Positions 58,573 to 64,000 of a stretch of DNA of 64,000 nt are shown in pieces (the stretch's first letter is position 1; each line of letters starts with the position of its first letter). The notes under the pieces are model-generated. The model was not told where the DNA came from. It saw nothing but the letters and a program-made list of their open reading frames with translations, and did no database searches. A program made the translations under genes and the position numbers. The stretch covers positions 8,989,070 through 9,053,069 of the forward strand of contig NC_064038.1 of the NCBI RefSeq assembly GCF_932526225.1. The letters are read 5' to 3'. This DNA is from Nematostella vectensis. Its lineage: Eukaryota; Cnidaria; Anthozoa; Actiniaria; Edwardsiidae.

Positions 58573-61500
58573 TCATCTATTTACAAAGCCTTTACTAATA
58601 AGAGCCTTCAGAACTGAAGTCTGTGAAGCGAATCCGGAAGCCTTAGACGCGTGGCACATCTGTAACTGCCTGTCCACCAGATTTGCGTCACACACTACAG
58701 GGTGGTATATATGTACTAGCCCTGGATCCGCTGAACGAAATACTGATATCTCATCGTGCTTTATAAACTTTTCGTACAAGTCCACGTCTTCTAGCCCCCA
58801 GCCTTGGATCGTAGTATCGAACCCGCCTACGGTCTTTAAGTCATGACTATGCATGCAAACAATTCCGAATGCGTAAGTTCTCCAAAACCCCGCATTCTTG
58901 TTAAAGAGGAAGTTATACTCTTCTTTATAACCCCCAGGATAAGTAATGTTAGGGTCAAACTGACTAAACACCATGGGATAGTACACTTGTTTTCCTAACG
59001 CCGCGTTATTCCGACATCGGTCGAGGAATCCCGCACTGAAGATCAGGTCAACGTCGCAAAAGAATAGAAGGGAGTTTTTACCGAACTGGTTGGCACCTAG
59101 GGTAAGACCTAGTCCCCTGGAGAACGTCCCCATGGCCTCGATCCACAGGAGTTCCGCTTCAGGGTAGCGAGTCTGATACTTTTTGATCAGGGATTTGTGC
59201 TGGTGGGATTCCGCAACTTCCGGGAAATAAACAATCAGTAGTTTGACATCGGCTCTTAGGTTTAAGCATACGGACTCGAAGGTCTTCATGAAGCGTACAA
59301 AAGTGCTATAGCGTCCTGCTAGCGGGAGAATGAAGTGGATGGTCTTTGAGCGCTTCGTGGATGGCTCGGCGCGATACACGAGGTTTCCGAAGGGCTGTTG
59401 GAGATACGCATGATGTCGCACATGGACCGTCATACGCCGCCTGTTATGCCCTATATGACGATGATACTTCATAAGCATGTCCATAATATACTGAGCACCA
59501 AATAAGGGATGAATCCTTATATACCCGTGATTGAGCTTCTTGAATTCCAGACTTCTGTGAAGTACCTTGCTCGCTTCTTCATTTATCAGCTCCATCGTTT
59601 GACTAAGCACGTGGTTTAGGCCGTCTTTTAGCGGATTACGCATTCCAGTCTCGGGCGGCTGGAGCGTCAAATCGGAGTAGAACTTCGTGGCAGTGAACAT
59701 ATCCCAAGACTCCGTATAATTCACAGATAACTGACTATGAAAGTCGCGCACATCTTGAAAGCTAACCTTCTCGTCTGCAGTAAGCTCATTAGTGCTCGCG
59801 CTGAGTAGCCGGTCCATATTACGCAAACTCCTCTGTAGCTTGACGGCGCGGTGCTGGAGGTCCTGTATCTTCATGCCCAAGAAGTGTGAATGCATACGGT
59901 ACATGTAGGGCGGCTTTTTGATAGGGTGGAGGGTGATGGCCTTACGCACGGACTTGGTGTCCAGGTTGCCGTGGAATGCCATGGTGAGAGACTGGTTATG
60001 GTAGAACAGCGCTTGCATCTGAGGAGTCAAAGTATTCATATACACATTAGATACACATTTCTAATAAGATTATACTCAAATAAGTTACTCTCAGACTTCA
60101 AATAAGACTACACTTAGCCTTCAAATATGATTGCACTATAGTCTTCAAATATGATTGCACTTTAGTCTTTAAATATGATTGCACTTCAGCCTTCAAATAT
60201 GATTGTACATTAGTACTTAAATATGATTGCACTTTAGTCTTTAAATATAATTGCATTTAGTCTACATGAAAGCGTTTGCTTGGTGTTTTTATGCGATGCG
60301 CCAAGTCTTTGCCGCTCTGTTATTTTGTTCTATCTGTCCAGGAGGCTCACGACTATCAGTGTATTGCATCACCGGATTAGAGTGAATGCCTAAAAGCAAG
60401 CTTGATTACACTGAGATGATCTATTGCAGACCGGAGCAATTGCAGAATACCCCTTGTTATCGTAACTCCTTTCTCGCGTCAACTCGTCCCCAACGTCAAC
60501 TCGTTAACATCTAAACTCTTCCTCTCTCCCTCGCGGCAACTCGTTATCGTAACTCTTCCTCGCGTCAACTCGTCCCCACGCCAATTCGTTATCATCTAAG
60601 CTCTTCCTCGCGGCTACTCGTTATCGTAACTCTTCCTCGCGTCAACTCGTCATCGTAACTCTTCCTCGCGTCAACTCGTTATCGTAACTCTCCCTCGCGT
60701 CAACTCGTTATCGTAACACTTCCTCGCGTCAACTCGTCCCCACGTCAACTCGTTATCATCTAAACTCTTCATCTCTTCCTCACATCAACTCGTCCCCACA
60801 CTTCAACTCGTTATATCGTCTAAACTCTTCCACGCGTCAACGCGTCCCTCAGTCCTCACGTCAATGTTTCATAGAGGATTTTAGAATAAAATTATGTATC
60901 AATATTGAAAATACCTTAGCCCCAATAACAGAAACAAAATATGATTATTTTTACACATTATATTCATACACCAACTAGTGGGGTAGATACCGCATATCTA
61001 AATGCGTCCTCTGACCAAGATTCGTGGTGGTTGGATCTAATTTAGGCGTTGCAGGACATGACAGTAATCGTCAAACTTAGAGGCGATACCTCCACAACGA
61101 GAATTACGATAATTTAGCTCAATGGCAAATGATATAGATTAAGGATATTCGTTGATAAATTTGTAAATGTACAAATTTGTAAATACGTTTATATATAAAT
61201 TTGTATATATAGAAATTTATATACGGATGTTAGGCGATGAGGCCTAGGAACAGGGTATTCTTTGAGACGACCCAACAGTCTTTGCACGCTTTTCTCCCTC
61301 AGAAAAGCAATATAAATGACGTGACGGAAAAACATGACATGACGCTTCAAATATGCCCATTTCACATCTAATGAGGCGGAAAATGTCTCTAGGTATTTAG
61401 TGAGTAATAACAAACACAAATATCAAATGCGACTTTTTTTTAATTGATGCGCATTTTTGCCATTGAAATTTGAGCTTTTCGTCCCTGAGCCCATACATAG

Positions 61501-63142
61501 CGCAATGATGTTCAAGGAAAAAAATACCTTACAAGCCAAAATCTGGGTATGTGCATTTCGGCCTCCCGTTATTTGTGTTTTAGAAATCAGTCCGGAATAC
61601 AAGGAACCGATGGCCATTTCCCAGGTTTGTCAATAAGAATATGATAAGCCAAAGACGAAGCTATGTCTATGTTCAGGACACCCGTGGTCTATGTGTTTCA
61701 TGGTTATCTTATTCGAACAAATGCAAAGGAAAACCCAAAAGTAAAGGAGGTGAACTGAAGATCTTAAAATTCAATCAAGCCAATCAGGCGTATGGAACTA
61801 ATTACATTATTCTTGTGATCTTTTCTTTTTTACTTAGATATAATAAGCTACCTATTTTTATTAAATAATAGATAAATATGAATGAGGATAAAGGATTTAC
61901 CAAATTATTAGTGATAAGAAGATTTTATAAAATCGAAAGTCTCTATATACGTGACGTGACGAATTCTGGCGGGTAAGCCCGTCAAGTGCAAGAAATCCAT
62001 GTGTGTGTAAAGTAAATATTTCGAAATGTCATCCTTTTCGTGCTTTATTATTTTTTTACACCCACCAATAATTTGAATGGTAAATAATAGCGGCCAATGG
62101 GATCATTAGTAGTAGAAACACTGAATAAATGTAGATTATAAACTACTTTTGCTCAATTAGACACAATAGTTAATTACCATAACAATATTATTATTTATCC
62201 TATGCTCGCTGGGAAAGCAATTTCTAATACAAAAGATTAAACAGACAACAAGATAAGAAAGACGTTATGTACCATTAACACCGACAGTCAATCTCCTTAG
62301 AAATACACGCATTGCTCTTTAATCCTTGAACAATTACAAGTGAAATTCCATTGAAAATACCAAAAAAACATTAAACAACTAGAAAAATGTAAACTTACCT
62401 CAAACGCCCAAGTACACGATATACCGACAAATCTCTTTATGCAGCGGCCAACTTCAACATCTTCGTGGCTTGTTACCAAATTCTGCAAGCAAAACTCGAT
62501 ATGCCCGACAACTTTTTTTAAAACGCTCCTACTCATTACCATTCCAGGGCCTCCCATGCAAAAATTATCACCGTAACCAAGTCCTAGGAGCCCTTTCTCG
62601 GCCCTATTTCCAGTGCCAGCCTGGCCGATATAAATATCCTGAGAACTGTTTAAAGAGTGCAGGAAGTCGGACAGTTTATCTGTCCTGATGTACACATCGT
62701 CATCCGATCGCATAAACCACTCGAACTGATCGATATAGTTGTCGTGCATGTATTTCAACATCAACATGGATTTTCTTTGAGGCGGATAAGAATCGTCCAC
62801 ACCGGGCAAGCTCACAACTGGTAAATTTAGATTATTTTTAGAGCTACTACTTGAGAAGAACTCTAGCTTTCCAGGCACTTTCTTTCCCCAAGTTTCAAAC
62901 ACAGCCTTTGCTCTAGAGTCTAAAAACTTCTCCGCAGTCATGACACCAATGAAAATCAACTTCCTTGTTCCAAGTTCCTTCGAGACACTCTTCGGTCGTA
63001 TATCTTTTTGGAAGTTCATATGACATCGTCTTTGGGGCAATGGGAGTAAATTCTGGCGTAGCCATAGAGCGATAGTAAATCCACAAACCAAGCCAACTAA
63101 AAGTGTTAAAACCCCTCGTAAACTCATCTGTCTTGGCTTCAT
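58573..63142 (-). CDS. CHSY-like: chondroitin sulfate synthase (CHSY1/CHSY3 type), two exons
   Basis: Exon 1 is 63142-62399 and exon 2 is 60018-58573; phase 0 at the junction; 729 residues. Residues 9-28 form the single signal-anchor membrane segment of a type II Golgi protein. The first glycosyltransferase module (about 60-245) has FIGVMTAEKFLDSRA, GVDDSYPPQRKSM, the metal-binding RSDDDVY (147-149), FCMGGPGMVMSR and SHEDVEVGRC. The second (CHGN) module has AITLHP.K.PPYMYR, RRHAYLQQ-like VRHHAYLQQPFG, FFCDVDL (about 570-572), FDPNI and GWGLEDVDL. The enzyme family polymerises the GlcA-GalNAc backbone of chondroitin. An earlier ATG-less extension was not used; the start at 63142 gives the usual short cytoplasmic tail. 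The 2.4-kb intron carries two minisatellites. Confidence 0.94.
60085..60262. repeat. 28-30 base tandem repeat
   Basis: Six to seven units with the core CTTCAAATATGATTGCACTTTAG follow the 3' splice site side of the chondroitin synthase intron, starting about 65 bases from exon 2. Confidence 0.85.
60475..60855. repeat. 29-base tandem repeat (TCAACTCGTTATCGTAACTC)
   Basis: About a dozen imperfect units of roughly 29 bases, combining TCAACTCGTTATCGTAACTC with TTCCTCGCG or CCCCACG, fill this part of the chondroitin synthase intron. Confidence 0.85.
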
Positions 63143-63343
63143 TCTTGGTAAATGCAAGCAAAGCAATCCTTACTTCACGCTTTGATAATGAAATAACATA
63201 TACTTTTCATACACATTGCCCTAATGCGCTTGTATCCCGGTATACCGTCCTAAATCAAAATTTATTCAGCTGGCTTCGAAAAGGTCAATCCGCCATATGT
63301 AAATTTTGACGTCACATCCTAAAGTCCACGTGCATATAATTTT

Positions 63344-63670
63344 TTATCCCTTGTTCAGTTGCCAAGGAAATTCACTCAGCCGTTCACAAGGTACTGTTCC
63401 TTGTTTCCTTTGATAACCAAATCCTCTCAAATGAAAACGGACAAGGGATTCTTCAAATTCAAGCCCTTCTTTCTGAAGCCGCTTTTGATGTTTTTGTCGC
63501 TGTTCGCTGTCCTTGGATGGTGGTGATAAATAAGTAAGCGGGGCGATGCGATTGGCCAGACGTGAATTGTTTACCTGCTGATGCCGACTGTCAACACAAC
63601 AATTACATGGGAAAACTGGATGAACAACAACCAATCGACGCCGGCTATTCTCCTTCGCCTGCACGTCAAC
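63344..63670 (-). CDS. unidentified terminal exon of a gene entering from the right edge
   Basis: On the minus strand a good acceptor (TTATTTTCTAG at 63671-63681) precedes a 109-codon frame that stops at 63344. It includes RRRLVVVHPVFPCNCCVDSR, then a basic, glutamine-rich stretch (SEQRQKHQKRLQKEG) and RFHLRGFGYQRKQGTVP. I do not recognise a family. The frame also contains a donor-like CAG, then GTAAAC, so the true exon may end earlier. The rest of the gene would be beyond 64000. Confidence 0.4.
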   Translation of the reverse strand, partial: VDVQAKENSRRRLVVVHPVFPCNCCVDSRHQQVNNSRLANRIAPLTYLSPPSKDSEQRQKHQKRLQKEGLEFEESLVRFHLRGFGYQRKQGTVPCERLSEFPWQLNKG

Positions 63671-63681
63671 CTAGAAAATAA

Positions 63682-64000
63682 GTAAAGAAGTAAAAATAAA
63701 CATTTTTAAATGCGGACTTTTGTATCCCTTGTGCCACCAGCACAGGGAGCCCAGATCTCAAAAAGGACTAGAAAAGCCCTTCCTTACCTAAGTCCGACTT
63801 TGGTGCCTGCGGAGGGGGGTATTCAATGCAGAACATCTTTTTGTAGTCGATTAAGGTTCCTGGGGGTGTTCAAAATTATTCCGCTCCTGCTATCCGTTGG
63901 GGTTCACGCTAGTGAATCATAACAACTGGACATGAATGCAATCATAAAAGTGAAAGGACCGCAATTCAGGAAAAATGAAAACGTTTTTGTATTCCGTGCT
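63682..64000. other. right-edge region, nothing recognised
   Basis: This would be intron of the gene whose last exon ends at 63344. Short open frames on the plus strand have no motif. Confidence 0.4.

Overview
This window looks like nuclear DNA from an invertebrate animal. A cnidarian (anthozoan) is my best guess, by inference only. The evidence is intron-rich genes with GT-AG junctions, AT-rich introns full of minisatellites and MITEs, piggyBac, Harbinger-type, CR1/L2-type and Ty3/Gypsy-type remnants, and animal-specific genes (SHC adaptor, LITAF, FAM219, chondroitin sulfate synthase). Nothing suggests bacteria, operons or CRISPR. All gene models were spliced by hand, requiring splice sites on both sides and a matching reading phase at every junction.

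Layout. 1-3155: little coding signal, a possible first exon of a minus-strand gene running off the left edge, and one copy of a dispersed repeat. 3156-28129 (minus): a 32-exon gene encoding about 998 residues that I call a CCDC87-like sperm/cilium coiled-coil protein. Its introns hold several minisatellites, MITEs, a Gypsy integrase fragment, an internally deleted LINE and a degenerate hammerhead-like hairpin. 30140-33510 (plus): a two-exon LITAF-domain gene with a CR1/L2-type LINE tail in its intron. 35897-47171 (minus): a complete 14-exon SHC adaptor (PTB, long linker, SH2; about 639 residues). 47583-50138 (plus): a piggyBac element flanked by TTAA, whose transposase is intact except for one in-frame TAA. 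51584-54300 (minus): a complete six-exon FAM219 gene (168 residues). 58573-63142 (minus): a complete two-exon chondroitin sulfate synthase (729 residues). 63344-63670 (minus): an unidentified terminal exon of a gene entering from the right edge.

The host genes are functionally unrelated neighbours: receptor tyrosine kinase signalling (SHC), endosomal membrane zinc protein (LITAF), Golgi glycosaminoglycan synthesis (CHSY) and probable germ-cell/cilium function (CCDC87-like). The most unusual structure is in the CCDC87-like gene. The exon end plus its 5' splice site has been amplified about 17 times as a 45-base unit that keeps the reading frame open, giving a ladder of five in-frame alternative splice donors. 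Other points of interest are a frame-incompatible exon duplication in the same gene, five Y-x-N motifs in the SHC linker, and the near-intact piggyBac about 0.4 kb upstream of the SHC start codon.
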